A stretch of DNA of 64,000 bases from Actinoplanes teichomyceticus ATCC 31121 (GTDB taxonomy: Bacteria; Actinomycetota; Actinomycetes; Mycobacteriales; Micromonosporaceae): positions 2,815,001-2,879,000 of the forward strand of contig NZ_CP023865.1 in NCBI RefSeq assembly GCF_003711105.1, written 5' to 3'. The notes under the pieces are model-generated. The model made no database searches, was not told the origin of the DNA, and saw nothing but the letters and a program-made list of their open reading frames with translations. Shown in pieces: positions 51,624 to 60,740 of this stretch. Numbering within the stretch: position 1 is the first letter of the stretch; the number at the start of each line of letters is the position of its first letter. The position numbers were made by a program, and so were the translations under genes.

Positions 51624-54163
51624 GCGTGGAGATCAACGGAACGCCGCACGAGCGGGCCCCCCGCCCCGGCCAGTGCCTGCGCACCTACCTGCGGGAGGAG
51701 GGCTGCTTCGGGGTCAAGAAGGGCTGCGACTCCGGGGATTGCGGGGCCTGCACCGTGCACGTCGACGGCCGGCCGGTGCACTCCTGCGTCTACCCGGCGT
51801 TCCGCGCGCAGGGGTGCCGGGTCACCACGGTGGAGGGCCTCGCCGGCCGCGACGGCCTGCACCCGGTGCAGCGTGCGTTCCTGGCGGCACAGGGCTTCCA
51901 GTGCGGCTTCTGCACGGCCGGGCTGATCATGACGGTCGCCGCACTGGACCCCGCCCAGCACGCCGATCTGCCCCGGGCGCTCAAGGGCAACCTCTGCCGC
52001 TGCACCGGGTACCGCGCCATCGCCGACGCGGTCGCCGGTGTGCCGAACCAGGCCGTCCCGGCGCCGGGCCGCGCGGTCGGCTCGGCGACCGGCGCCCCGG
52101 CCGGTCCCCAGGTGGTCACCGGAACCGCCCGGTACACCCTGGACGTCCGGGTGCCCGGCGTGCTGCACCTCAAGGTGCTGCGCTCCCCGCACGCGCACGC
52201 CCGGATCGTCGCCGTGGACGCCACCGAGGCGTTCCGGGTCGACGGCGTCGAGGCGGTCCTGACCCACCGGGACGCGCCGGAACGGCTGTTCTCCACCGCC
52301 CAGCACGAGAACGCGGCCGAGGACCCGGCCGACACCCGGGTCCTCGACGACGTGGTCCGGTTCGTCGGCCAGCGCGTCGCGGCGGTGGTCGCCACCAGCG
52401 AGGCGGCGGCCGAGGAGGGCTGCCGGCGGCTGCGCGTGCGGTACGAGGTCCGCCCCGCCGTGACCGACCCGGCGCTCGCCCTCGCCCCGGACGCCCCGCT
52501 CGTGCACGGCGACAAGCTCGACCGCAACGTGGTCGGCGAGCTGCACGCCGCGCTGGGCGACGTGGCCGGCGGGTTCGCCGACGCCGACGAGGTGTACCAG
52601 GCGACCTTCCGGACCCCGCGGGTGCAGCACGCCAGCCTGGAGACGCACGGGGCCCTCGGCTGGCTCGACGGCGACGGGCGCCTGGTCATCCGGTCCAGCA
52701 CGCAGACGCCGTTCCTGACCCGCCGCGCCGTCGCCGAGCTGTACGACCTGCCCCTCGCGCGGGTACGGGTGATCGCCGGGCGGGTCGGCGGCGGCTTCGG
52801 CGGCAAGCAGGAGATGCTGGTGGAGGACCTGGTGGCGCTGGCCGTGCTGCGCACCGGCCGGCCGGTGCAGTGGGAGTACACCCGGGCCGAGCAGTTCTGC
52901 GCGGCGACCACCCGGCACCCGTTCACGGTGACCATGAAGGCCGGGGCGAAACGGGACGGGACGATCACCGCGATGCAGCTCGACGTGCTCGTGGACACCG
53001 GCGCGTACGGCAACCACGGTCCCGCGGTGATGTTCCACGGCTGCCACGAGTCGGTCGCGGTCTACCGGTGCGCGAACATGCGCACCGACGCGCGCACCGT
53101 CTACACCAACACCGTGCCGGCCGGCGCCTTCCGGGGGTACGGCCTCGGCCAGGTCACCTTCGCCGTCGAGTCGGTCCTCGACGAGCTGGCCCGCCGGATC
53201 GGGATGGACCCGGTCACGTTCCGCGAACGCAACGTGGTCCGCCCCGGCGACGACCTGACCGCTCCCGGCGACCACGCCGACGACCTGGGCATCGCCAGTT
53301 ACGGCCTGGACCAGTGCCTGGCCCGGATGCGGCAGGCCGGGGCGACCCGCGACGCCGCGCCGGACGGCTGGCTGGTCGGCGAGGGCATGGCGATCGCGAT
53401 GATCGCGGCCGGGCCGCCCGGCGGGCACCACGCCGACGCCACCGTCCGGTCGCTGGGCGAGGGCCGGTACGAGCTGTCGGTCGGCACGGCGGAGTTCGGC
53501 AACGGCAGCACCACGGTGCACGCCCAGATCGCCGCCGACGAGCTGGGCACCACACCGGACCGGATCGTGATCCGGCAGTCGGACACCGACGCGGTACGGC
53601 ACGACACCGGGGCGTTCGCCTCCACCGGTGTGGTGGTGGCCGGGCAGGCGGTGCTGCGCGCGGCCCGGGCGCTGCGGGCCTGCGGCGGCCCGGTCGGGCA
53701 CGGGCACTGCGACGGGACACCGCGGTCGGTGGCGTTCAACGCCCAGTGGTTCCGGATCGCCGTCGACCCGGACACCGGCGAGCTGCGGATCCTGCGCAGC
53801 GTGCACAGCGCGGACGCGGGCACCGTGCTGAACCCGCTGCAGCTGCGCGGGCAGATCGAGGGCGGGGTGGCGCAGGCGCTCGGCTCGGCGCTGGCCGAGC
53901 ACGTCGACCTCGACGAGCGCGGCGCGGTCACCACCACCACGTTCCGGCAGTACCACCTGCCGACCCTCGCGGACACGCCGCGGACCGAGGTGCACTTCGC
54001 GCGGACGTCCGACGCGATCGGGCCGCTGGGCGCCAAGTCGATGAGCGAGAGCCCGTACAACCCGGTCGCGCCGGCGCTGGCCAACGCCCTGCGCGACGCG
54101 ACCGGCGTGCGGATGACCGTGATCCCGTTCACCGCGGACCGGATCTGGGCCGCCATGCACTAG
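51620..54163 (+). CDS. Fused [2Fe-2S] and molybdopterin subunit of a xanthine-dehydrogenase-type hydroxylase
   Basis: 847 residues joining two subunits that are often separate. The first 150 hold two [2Fe-2S] sites: CFGVKKGCDSGDCGACTVHVDG with a later C, and GFQCGFCTAGLIMT with KGNLCRCTGYRAI. The rest is the Mo-binding large subunit: VGGGFGGKQEML, TVPAGAFRGYGLGQ, and the C-terminal LGAKSMSESPYNPVAPALANAL, whose Glu would be the catalytic base. Hydroxylation of a purine or other N-heterocycle or aldehyde is likely; the substrate is not evident. It forms an operon with the FAD subunit and possibly the permease. Confidence 0.88.
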   Translation: MSVEINGTPHERAPRPGQCLRTYLREEGCFGVKKGCDSGDCGACTVHVDGRPVHSCVYPAFRAQGCRVTTVEGLAGRDGLHPVQRAFLAAQGFQCGFCTAGLIMTVAALDPAQHADLPRALKGNLCRCTGYRAIADAVAGVPNQAVPAPGRAVGSATGAPAGPQVVTGTARYTLDVRVPGVLHLKVLRSPHAHARIVAVDATEAFRVDGVEAVLTHRDAPERLFSTAQHENAAEDPADTRVLDDVVRFVGQRVAAVVATSEAAAEEGCRRLRVRYEVRPAVTDPALALAPDAPLVHGDKLDRNVVGELHAALGDVAGGFADADEVYQATFRTPRVQHASLETHGALGWLDGDGRLVIRSSTQTPFLTRRAVAELYDLPLARVRVIAGRVGGGFGGKQEMLVEDLVALAVLRTGRPVQWEYTRAEQFCAATTRHPFTVTMKAGAKRDGTITAMQLDVLVDTGAYGNHGPAVMFHGCHESVAVYRCANMRTDARTVYTNTVPAGAFRGYGLGQVTFAVESVLDELARRIGMDPVTFRERNVVRPGDDLTAPGDHADDLGIASYGLDQCLARMRQAGATRDAAPDGWLVGEGMAIAMIAAGPPGGHHADATVRSLGEGRYELSVGTAEFGNGSTTVHAQIAADELGTTPDRIVIRQSDTDAVRHDTGAFASTGVVVAGQAVLRAARALRACGGPVGHGHCDGTPRSVAFNAQWFRIAVDPDTGELRILRSVHSADAGTVLNPLQLRGQIEGGVAQALGSALAEHVDLDERGAVTTTTFRQYHLPTLADTPRTEVHFARTSDAIGPLGAKSMSESPYNPVAPALANALRDATGVRMTVIPFTADRIWAAMH

Positions 54164-54172
54164 TTTGCGGGT

Positions 54173-55402
54173 GTGGACGCGACGTTGAGACGGCGGCTGG
54201 GCACGGGCGACGCGGTGACCGTCGGGCTCGGGGCGATGCTCGGAGCCGGCGTGTTCGCCGCGTTCGGGCCGGCCGCCCGGTCGGCGCGGGAACTGCTGCC
54301 GGTCGCGCTCGGCATCGCCGCGGTGGTGGCGTACTGCAACGCGACCTCGTCGGCGCGCCTGGCGGCGCGGCATCCGCAGAGCGGCGGCACCTATGTGTAC
54401 GGCCGGGAGCGGCTCGGCCCGTTCTGGGGCTACCTGGCCGGGTGGACGTTCGTGGTCGGCAAGACGGCCTCCTGCGCGGCGATGGCGATGACCTTCGCGG
54501 CGTACGTCGCGCCGGGCTGGGAACGGCCCGCCGGGATGGCCGCGGTCCTCGTGCTGACCTGGCTGAACTGGCAGGGCGTGCAGCGCTCCGCCGCGGTCAG
54601 CCGGGTGATCGTGGCGATCGTGCTGGCGGTGCTGCTGGCCGTGGTCGTGGCGGCGCTGGCCGGTCCCGGGCACCCGGACGCGGCGCCGGCCAGCGTTGCG
54701 GCGCCCACCCCGGGCGGGGTGCTGCAGGCGGCCGGCCTGCTGTTCTTCGCCTTCGCCGGGTACGCCCGGATCGCCACCCTGGGCGAGGAGGTGCGTGACC
54801 CGGCGCGGACCATCCCGCGGGCGGTGACGATCGCGCTCGGCGCGGTGCTGCTGACGTACGCGGCAGTCTGTTTCGCCCTGCTGGCTGCCCTCGGACCCGG
54901 CGGCCTGGCCGCCTCCGCCACGCCGGTCGCGGACGCCGCGGCGGCCTCCGGCGCGTCCTGGCTGGTCCCGGTGGTCCGCGCGGCGGCGGCGCTGGCCGCG
55001 CTCGGCGCCCTGCTGGCGCTGATCCTCGGCGTCTCCCGAACCGCCCTGGCGATGGCCCGCGACGGGTTCCTGCCGCGCCGGCTGGCCGCCGTGCACCCCC
55101 GCCACCAGGTCCCGCACGTGGCCGAACTGGCTGTCGGCCTGATCGTGGTGGCGCTGGTGGCCACCGTGGACCTGCGCGGCGCGATCGGTTTCTCGTCCTT
55201 CGGGGTGCTGCTGTACTACGCGATCGCGAACGCCGCCGCGCTCACCCTCTCCCGCGTCGTGCCGATCACCGGGCTGGTGGGCTGCCTGGTGCTGGCGTTC
55301 GCTCTGCCGTGGCGCTCGGTCCTGACCGGCGCCGCGGTGGTCCTGGCCGGTGCGCTCGCCTACGCGCTGACCCGCCGCGGCGGTGACCGACCGGAGCGTT
55401 GA
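54173..55402 (+). CDS. APC-superfamily amino acid/amine permease
   Basis: 409 residues, 11-12 helices. The opening GTGDAVTVGLGAMLGAGVFAAFGPAA carries the broken-helix GXG motif; SGGTYVYGRERLG, FFAFAGYARIATLGEEVRDPARTIPRAV and SRTALAMARDGFLP are typical. It starts ten bases after the molybdenum hydroxylase stop, so it may import that enzyme's substrate. GTG start. Confidence 0.88.
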   Translation: MDATLRRRLGTGDAVTVGLGAMLGAGVFAAFGPAARSARELLPVALGIAAVVAYCNATSSARLAARHPQSGGTYVYGRERLGPFWGYLAGWTFVVGKTASCAAMAMTFAAYVAPGWERPAGMAAVLVLTWLNWQGVQRSAAVSRVIVAIVLAVLLAVVVAALAGPGHPDAAPASVAAPTPGGVLQAAGLLFFAFAGYARIATLGEEVRDPARTIPRAVTIALGAVLLTYAAVCFALLAALGPGGLAASATPVADAAAASGASWLVPVVRAAAALAALGALLALILGVSRTALAMARDGFLPRRLAAVHPRHQVPHVAELAVGLIVVALVATVDLRGAIGFSSFGVLLYYAIANAAALTLSRVVPITGLVGCLVLAFALPWRSVLTGAAVVLAGALAYALTRRGGDRPER

Positions 55403-55566
55403 CTCGCCGTGGCGGTGACCGGCTCCGGCGTTGACCGGCCCCGGCGTGGCCAGCCGTGGCGTGACCAGCCGTGGCGTTGATCCGCTGCGGCGTGACCAGC
55501 CGTGGCGTTGATCCGCTGCGGCGTTGACTCGCCGTGGCGTTGACCGGCCCCGGCGTAAACCGCCGG
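55402..55566. repeat. Short-period repeat tract after the permease
   Basis: About ten degenerate 15-16 bp units such as GCGTTGATCCGCTGCG and GCGTGACCAGCCGTG, including a 31-bp unit repeated exactly twice (from about 55459 and 55490). From there to the next gene (55801) I see nothing else convincing. Confidence 0.65.
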
Positions 55567-55800
55567 ACCAGTGACCCAGCCTCCTAGGACGGCTTGGCGG
55601 AGGTGTCCCAGGTGACATTGCCGAGCATGGGGTCGCTGCTGGTCACGGGCGTGCTCGTCACCCTGCGGGCGACGCCGGTGCCGGACCGGACGGGTCCCGG
55701 CGGGTGAATCCGGCAGTCGCGCGACTGAACCGGGCGGCGGCGCGGCTGGTACCCAGGGAAGTAGTGACCGTATGCACACCTTCCGTGAGGAGCCGCCGTC

Positions 55801-57387
55801 ATGACCTCCGCCGACCTGATCCTGATGGCGGACCGGATCCACACCCTGGCACCCGGTCCACAACCGACCGCGATCGCCGTCACGGGCGCGACGGTCACCG
55901 CGCTCGGCGACCGGGCGGACGCACGTGACTGGCGCGGCCCCCGGACCGAGATCGTCGACCTGGGTTCCGCCACGATCACCCCCGGCCTGGTCGACGGGCA
56001 CGCGCACCCGGTGATGGGGCTGAGCATGACCCGGGGCACGGACCTGTCCGGAGTCCGTACCCGGGAGGAGTTGACGAAGGCCCTGCGGGCCGCGGCCGTC
56101 CCGCCCGGTGGCTGGCTGCAGGGCTTCGGCCTGGACCCGAACGCGTTCGAGGGCGCGCCGATCACCCACGCGCCGCTGGTCGAGGCGCTCGGCCCGGACG
56201 TCCCGGTGTTCCTGGTGATGTTCGACGCGCACTCCGCGCTGGTCAGCCCGCGGGCGCTGGAGATCGCCGGGATCACCGGGCCGCGCGAGTTCGCCTCCGG
56301 GGCCAGCGTCGTGTGCGACCCGCAGGGCCGGCCCACCGGGCACCTGCTGGAGTGGGAGGCGGCGATGGTGGTGCACGAGATGCTGCCCGCGGACGCGCCG
56401 GGCGACCGGCGGGCCCGGCTGCGCGATCTGATGGCCCGGATGGCGGCCAGTGGGCTGACCGCGGCCAACGCGATGGATTTCGGGCTGGACTCGCTGGAGC
56501 TGTTCCGCGCCCTGGAGGACGACGGTGAGTTGCCGCTGCGCTGGCGGTGCGCGCCGTTCGTGATGCCCGGCGACGGCCTGGACCGGGTCGTCGAGCAGCA
56601 GCGGCTGAGCGGGCGCCGGTGGCGGGTCGACGGCGCCAAATTCATGATCGACGGGACCATCGACGGCGGCACCGCCTGGCTCGACGAACCGGACAGCCAC
56701 GGCGAGTCGACCGCCTGTCTCTGGCCCGACCCGGCCGAGTACGCCGCCGCGGCGACCTGTCTCGCCGGGCACGGGATCCCGCTGGTCACGCACGCCATCG
56801 GCGACGCCGGCATCCGGTTCGTGCTGGACACCGTCGCCGGGCTGCCACGCCCCCGGGTGCCGCACCGCATCGAGCACCTGGAGACCATGCCGACCGAGCT
56901 GGTCGCCCGGTTCGCCGCAGTCGACGTGACCGCCAGTATGCAACCCACGCACTGCACCCACTACACCCGCGCCGACCACACCGACAACTGGTCGCGCCGG
57001 CTCGGCAAGCAGCGCGCCGACCGGGCGTTCCGCGCCCGCGACCTGCGCGAGCGGGGTGCGCGGCTGGTGCTGGGCTCGGACTGGCCGATCGCCCCGTTCG
57101 ACCCGCGCGGCATCATCGCCGCGGCCCGGCTGCGCCGTCCGGCCGGCTCGCCCGATGTCGAGCCGATCCTGCCGGGGCAGGCGCTCACCGCCCGGATGGC
57201 GCTCGAGGGCTACACGACGCAGGCGGCGGCCGCGGCCGGCCGTGCCGGCGGCGGGCGGATCGTACCCGGCTGTCCCGCCGACCTGTCGGTGTTCGGGTTG
57301 GACCCGCTGACCGCGGGGGCGGACGAGTTCGCCGAGTCCCCGGTGCCGCTGACGGTCGTCGCCGGGACGATCACCCACCGCGCCTGA
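55801..57387 (+). CDS. Metal-dependent amidohydrolase (YtcJ-like)
   Basis: 528 residues of the amidohydrolase_3 type: ADRIHTLAPG opening, first metal motif in ITPGLVDGHAHPVMGL, WLQGFGLDPNAFEG, metal Lys region RVDGAKFMIDGTIDGGTAWL, THAIGDAGIRFVLDTV, HRIEHLE, and the final Asp in RLVLGSDWPIAPFDPRG. It hydrolyses C-N bonds in unknown amides or cyclic imides. Near the molybdenum hydroxylase and permease it could belong to a heterocycle degradation set. ATG 55801. Confidence 0.9.
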   Translation: MTSADLILMADRIHTLAPGPQPTAIAVTGATVTALGDRADARDWRGPRTEIVDLGSATITPGLVDGHAHPVMGLSMTRGTDLSGVRTREELTKALRAAAVPPGGWLQGFGLDPNAFEGAPITHAPLVEALGPDVPVFLVMFDAHSALVSPRALEIAGITGPREFASGASVVCDPQGRPTGHLLEWEAAMVVHEMLPADAPGDRRARLRDLMARMAASGLTAANAMDFGLDSLELFRALEDDGELPLRWRCAPFVMPGDGLDRVVEQQRLSGRRWRVDGAKFMIDGTIDGGTAWLDEPDSHGESTACLWPDPAEYAAAATCLAGHGIPLVTHAIGDAGIRFVLDTVAGLPRPRVPHRIEHLETMPTELVARFAAVDVTASMQPTHCTHYTRADHTDNWSRRLGKQRADRAFRARDLRERGARLVLGSDWPIAPFDPRGIIAAARLRRPAGSPDVEPILPGQALTARMALEGYTTQAAAAAGRAGGGRIVPGCPADLSVFGLDPLTAGADEFAESPVPLTVVAGTITHRA

Positions 57388-57915
57388 GCGGGGCGGCCGT
57401 CTCGCTTCCCGCCGGCCGGCCGGTGCTGACAGAGAACGGCTGAGCCCGCTGCCCCGTCGGTTGGTGCTGGTGGTGGTTGGCCAGGCCGGGCGCCGGCTGG
57501 TGTTGGGCGCGGTTATGGGTGGTGGTTGGTGACGCTGGGCGCCGGTTGGCGGTACTCGGCTGGCGTTCGTGGTCGTCATGGGTGGCCGATTAGCGCGGTG
57601 GGCGCCAGCTGGCCGCCCGCGGCTGGCGTCGGTGGTGGTGGAGCGGGGCGGCATACGACGACGGGTGCCGGTTGGTCGGTGGTTGCGGCTTGCCGCTTTC
57701 TGGTACGGGTGAGGGCTGCGTCTTCCGGTTCGGGTTCGCGGTCCCGGTGCCGCGCTTCGGACCGCTGTGACGTCGGCATCGCGCCGTGCAGCCACGGGGC
57801 GCATGACCACGGGCGCGGAGGGCTGGATCGTCAAGGGAAGGTGGGTTTTCCCGTGGGGCGGCGGCCGCGGGCGGCTGGATCGGTCTGGACGTGGGGCGGT
57901 GTTGCGCCGGCGTCG
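57388..57915. repeat. GT-rich degenerate repeat region
   Basis: 528 bases between converging genes. Copies of GGGCGCCGGTTGG-like sequence recur near 57487, 57539 and 57600 amid TGGTGGTTGG tracts. No gene is supported. The base skew (G and T rich on the plus strand) differs from its surroundings. Confidence 0.55.
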
Positions 57916-58698
57916 TCAGCGAGGGCGGAAGTGGCCGGGGCTCACGCCGAGGATGCGTTTGAAGTGGCGGGTCAGGTGCGGCTGGTCGTAGAAGCCGCTG
58001 CGCTGCGCGACCGTGGGCAGCGGGTGGCCGGCCACGATGAGGCGGCGGGCGAGGTCGACGCGGCGGGAGATGACGTACTGGTGGGGGGCCATGCCGTACT
58101 CGCGGCGGAAGGAGCGGACCAGGTGCGCCGGGGTGAAGTGCAACCGGTCGGCGGCCGTGCGCAGTGGGAGGCCGGGGACGATGTGAGCCTCCAGCAGGTC
58201 GCGCAGGTCACGTGCGGCTCCGCCGTGTGCCGGTGGGGCCGGACGGTCGTCGAGCCGGGCGCGTAACCGTTCGAGCGCGACGGCGAGCAGGTCGTCGGCG
58301 GACGGCTCGTCGCCGGGCAGACGGACCAGGCGGTGCACCGTCGAGATCATCCGGCGCAGGGCGGGATCGGCCAGTGTGGGCGCGTCGACGGTGGCGCCGA
58401 CCAGGCGGTCGGGAAGCTGGCCGGGCTCCAGGTAGAGCACGCGTTTGCGGAACCCGTGCGGGTTGGCGGCGGTGCCGTTGTGCGGAACGTGTGGCGGCAG
58501 CAGCGTGACCGTCCCGCCGAACGCGCCGCGCTCGTGGCGGTCCAGGTCGTAGCGCACCGCACCGTCGTCGACCAGCAGCAGGGTCCAGGTGGCGTGCGCG
58601 TGCATCGGGTACGCGTGCTCGCCGAACCGGGCGTGCAGCACCTCGGCCACACCGTCCAGCGCGGGGCGCCACGCGCGGATCGACGGGGCCGGCGACAC
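57916..58698 (-). CDS. AraC-family transcriptional regulator
   Basis: 260 residues. N-terminal cupin-like sensor (HARFGEHAYPMHAHATWTLLLVDDG, RGAFGGTVTLLPPHVPHNG), C-terminal double helix-turn-helix with LRTAADRLHFTPAHLVRSFRREYGMAPHQYVISRRVDLARRLI and AQRSGFYDQPHLTRHFKRILGVSPG. Start GTG 58698; TTG 58713 is an alternative. Divergent from the DUF2000 gene, its probable target. Confidence 0.9.
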   Translation of the reverse strand: MSPAPSIRAWRPALDGVAEVLHARFGEHAYPMHAHATWTLLLVDDGAVRYDLDRHERGAFGGTVTLLPPHVPHNGTAANPHGFRKRVLYLEPGQLPDRLVGATVDAPTLADPALRRMISTVHRLVRLPGDEPSADDLLAVALERLRARLDDRPAPPAHGGAARDLRDLLEAHIVPGLPLRTAADRLHFTPAHLVRSFRREYGMAPHQYVISRRVDLARRLIVAGHPLPTVAQRSGFYDQPHLTRHFKRILGVSPGHFRPR

Positions 58699-58748
58699 GT
58701 CAAAATCGTACAAGACCCGCAGGTCGTGGCCCGGCCACGATCAGTGTC

Positions 58749-59162
58749 ATGACCGGATTCACCACCAAGATCGCTGTCCTGCTCCGTGACGAACTGCTCG
58801 TCTGGCAACGCCTGAACGTCACCGCCTTCCTGGTCTCCGGGCTGGCCACGGTCGAGCCGGAGACGCTCGGCCAGACGTACGTCGACGGCGGCGACGTCGA
58901 GTACCTGCCGATGTTCCGCCAGCCCGTGCTGGTCTTCGCGGGCGGTAAGGAGCTGATGCGGGAGGCGCACACCCGGGGACTGGCTCGTGGCGTACGGATG
59001 TCGATCTTCACTGCGGATCTTTTCGCGACCGGGCACGACGCGGCGAACCGGGCCGCGGTCCGCTCGGTGCCTACCGCTGAGCTTAATCTCGTAGGGTTGG
59101 CGGTGTACGGCCCCCGCAACGCCGTCGACAAGGTCGTCAAGGGTGCGTCGATGCACGGTTGA
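58749..59162 (+). CDS. DUF2000-family protein
   Basis: 137 residues, the usual family size: FTTKIAVLLRDELLVWQRLNVTAFL, YLPMFRQPVLVFAGGKELM, MSIFTADLFATGHDAANR and NLVGLAVYGPRNAVDKVVKG. Fold related to peptidyl-tRNA hydrolase 2; function unknown. Its pairing with a divergent AraC regulator is common in my recollection. Confidence 0.85.
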   Translation: MTGFTTKIAVLLRDELLVWQRLNVTAFLVSGLATVEPETLGQTYVDGGDVEYLPMFRQPVLVFAGGKELMREAHTRGLARGVRMSIFTADLFATGHDAANRAAVRSVPTAELNLVGLAVYGPRNAVDKVVKGASMHG

Positions 59163-59221
59163 CGTCGTCGCCGGGCAGCTCCGTGCGGCTGGAAGCCGTC
59201 GCGTCGTCGCTCTCGCCGGTC

Positions 59222-59371
59222 GGTGGGCCGGGTCGATGGGCCGTAACCCGGGGTGGACCGGGTCGATGGTCCCGAACCGAGGGTAGGCCGGATCGATGGT
59301 CCCGGGCCGAGGGTAGGCCGGGTCGGTCGTCCGGGATCGGCGGTGGGCCGGCCGGTCGTCCGGGACCGGGG
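59222..59371. repeat. 30-bp tandem repeat, five copies
   Basis: Units GGT(G/A)GGCCGG... start at 59222, 59252, 59282, 59312 and 59342, an exact 30-bp period with drift across copies. They fill the gap between the DUF2000 gene and the convergent lectin-like gene. Confidence 0.85.
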
Positions 59372-59404
59372 GGTGGGGGAGCGGCGTCGTCCGCGGCTCC
59401 GGGT

Positions 59405-60364
59405 TCAGCGCAGTGACCACCGCTGGTTGGGCTGGCTGCGGCAGGCGACCACCACGACGCGTGTGCCGGGGCGGGCGCCGCTGGACGGGTCGGTGAGGCA
59501 GCCGTTGCCCGCCGCGTTCACCAGCTCGCCGGAGCCGGTCGCCCGCCACTTCGCGGTGGTACGGCCGTCGCAGCCGGTCAGGTGGACGGTGCTGTCACCG
59601 ACCAGCAGCGCGCACTTGCCCATCACCCGTAGCGTCCCGTCATCGGCAAGCGTCCACACCTGGGCGACGCTGCGGTTGCAGTCGAACACCTGGATGGTGC
59701 TGTCGTCGACCGGGATCGCGCCCGGGAGGTCGAGGCACAGGCCGTTTCCGCTGACCAGAGCGCCGGTGCCGGTCAGCAGCGGGGACGGCACGAGGCCCGC
59801 GGGCGTGTCCGGCTCATCCGGAGCGACCGCGCTGGTGGAGGCCGAAGCGGTGGCCCTGGCGGAGGTCGGGCTCGTGGCCGGTGCGCTGCTGGTCGTGGCG
59901 GACGAGCTCGCAGCGGTGCTGCCGGCGGCTGCGGGGCCGGAACCGGCGCCCCGGTCGCCACCGCCGGTCGAGCCGTCCGCGGCGCCCGGCGTCGGCGACG
60001 CGGACACGGCAGCCGGTCCGGTGACGGCGGGCAGCGGGTGGTCCGGCAGCCCGGACGACAGCGCGGTGTCCGAGCCGGGTCGCAGCGCGGTGTACCCGAC
60101 CAGGGCCAGCGCCGTCGCCGCTGCCGCTCCGGCGCCGGTCAGCAGCAGCGGCCGCCGCTTGCGTCGCGGCGTTTCCGGCCCGTTCCCGGTGCCGCCCGAG
60201 AAGACCGGAAGCACCTGCGTGGGTGAGTCCGGAGCGGGGCCGGCCGGCCAGGTGGCGTCCGATGTGGCCGCCGCGTCGGCCACATCGTCCTGAACGACGA
60301 ACGGACGCACCAGCAACGGGTCTCGGTCGGCACCGGAATCCTCGCCGTCCACGGACAGATCCAC
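59405..60364 (-). CDS. Membrane-anchored ricin-type beta-trefoil protein
   Basis: 319 residues: cytoplasmic N part (about 1-70), one membrane helix (LLLTGAGAAAATALALVGYTAL), a Ser/Thr/Ala-rich extracellular linker (about 105-190) and a C-terminal ricin-like domain (about 195-319). The latter has three QxW-type positions (AQVWTL, AKWRA, NQRWSL). Sugar binding at the cell surface is likely. GTG start at 60364; no clear ribosome site. Confidence 0.82.
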   Translation of the reverse strand: MDLSVDGEDSGADRDPLLVRPFVVQDDVADAAATSDATWPAGPAPDSPTQVLPVFSGGTGNGPETPRRKRRPLLLTGAGAAAATALALVGYTALRPGSDTALSSGLPDHPLPAVTGPAAVSASPTPGAADGSTGGGDRGAGSGPAAAGSTAASSSATTSSAPATSPTSARATASASTSAVAPDEPDTPAGLVPSPLLTGTGALVSGNGLCLDLPGAIPVDDSTIQVFDCNRSVAQVWTLADDGTLRVMGKCALLVGDSTVHLTGCDGRTTAKWRATGSGELVNAAGNGCLTDPSSGARPGTRVVVVACRSQPNQRWSLR

Positions 60365-60740
60365 CCCCCGATCAGGAATCGATGAACCAACTTACCGGCA
60401 GCCGGCGGCCCGTGCGGGGACCGTTCGGCCGACCCGGGCCCCGGCCGGACCGGCCATTGCCCCGCCCGACCCGGTGATCATGCTCGTACGAGCGGTCGGT
60501 CACCTCGCTGACCAGTCCATCCCCGCACGGGGCCGGGCTCGCGACCGAGCCGGGAGATTCAGGTCACTTTCATGTCCGGTCGTCGATCGTGGATGCTCCT
60601 CTCCGCTGTTGAGCATCGGTTGCGTCCTTGCCCGGAGCCGGGGCCTGCAGACCTTGCTTCGTCGGGTCTTTGCCCCGGGCCGGGGCCCGCAGACCTCGCT
60701 TCGTCGGGTCTTCGCCCGGGGCTGGCACTCGCGGATTCGT
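60365..60740. other. Intergenic region with two 42-bp repeats
   Basis: 376 bases. Two near-identical 42-bp units at 60638-60679 and 60680-60721 (CCGGGGCC...CAGACCT...GCTTCGTCGGGTCTT) lie next to the VIT/VWA stop codon. No gene seen. Confidence 0.6.

Noticed and set aside
51587..55618. 1343-codon minus-strand frame opposite the molybdenum hydroxylase
   Set aside because: Its composition is Arg/Gly/His-rich without motifs, and the plus strand encodes an intact [2Fe-2S]/Mo enzyme and a permease.
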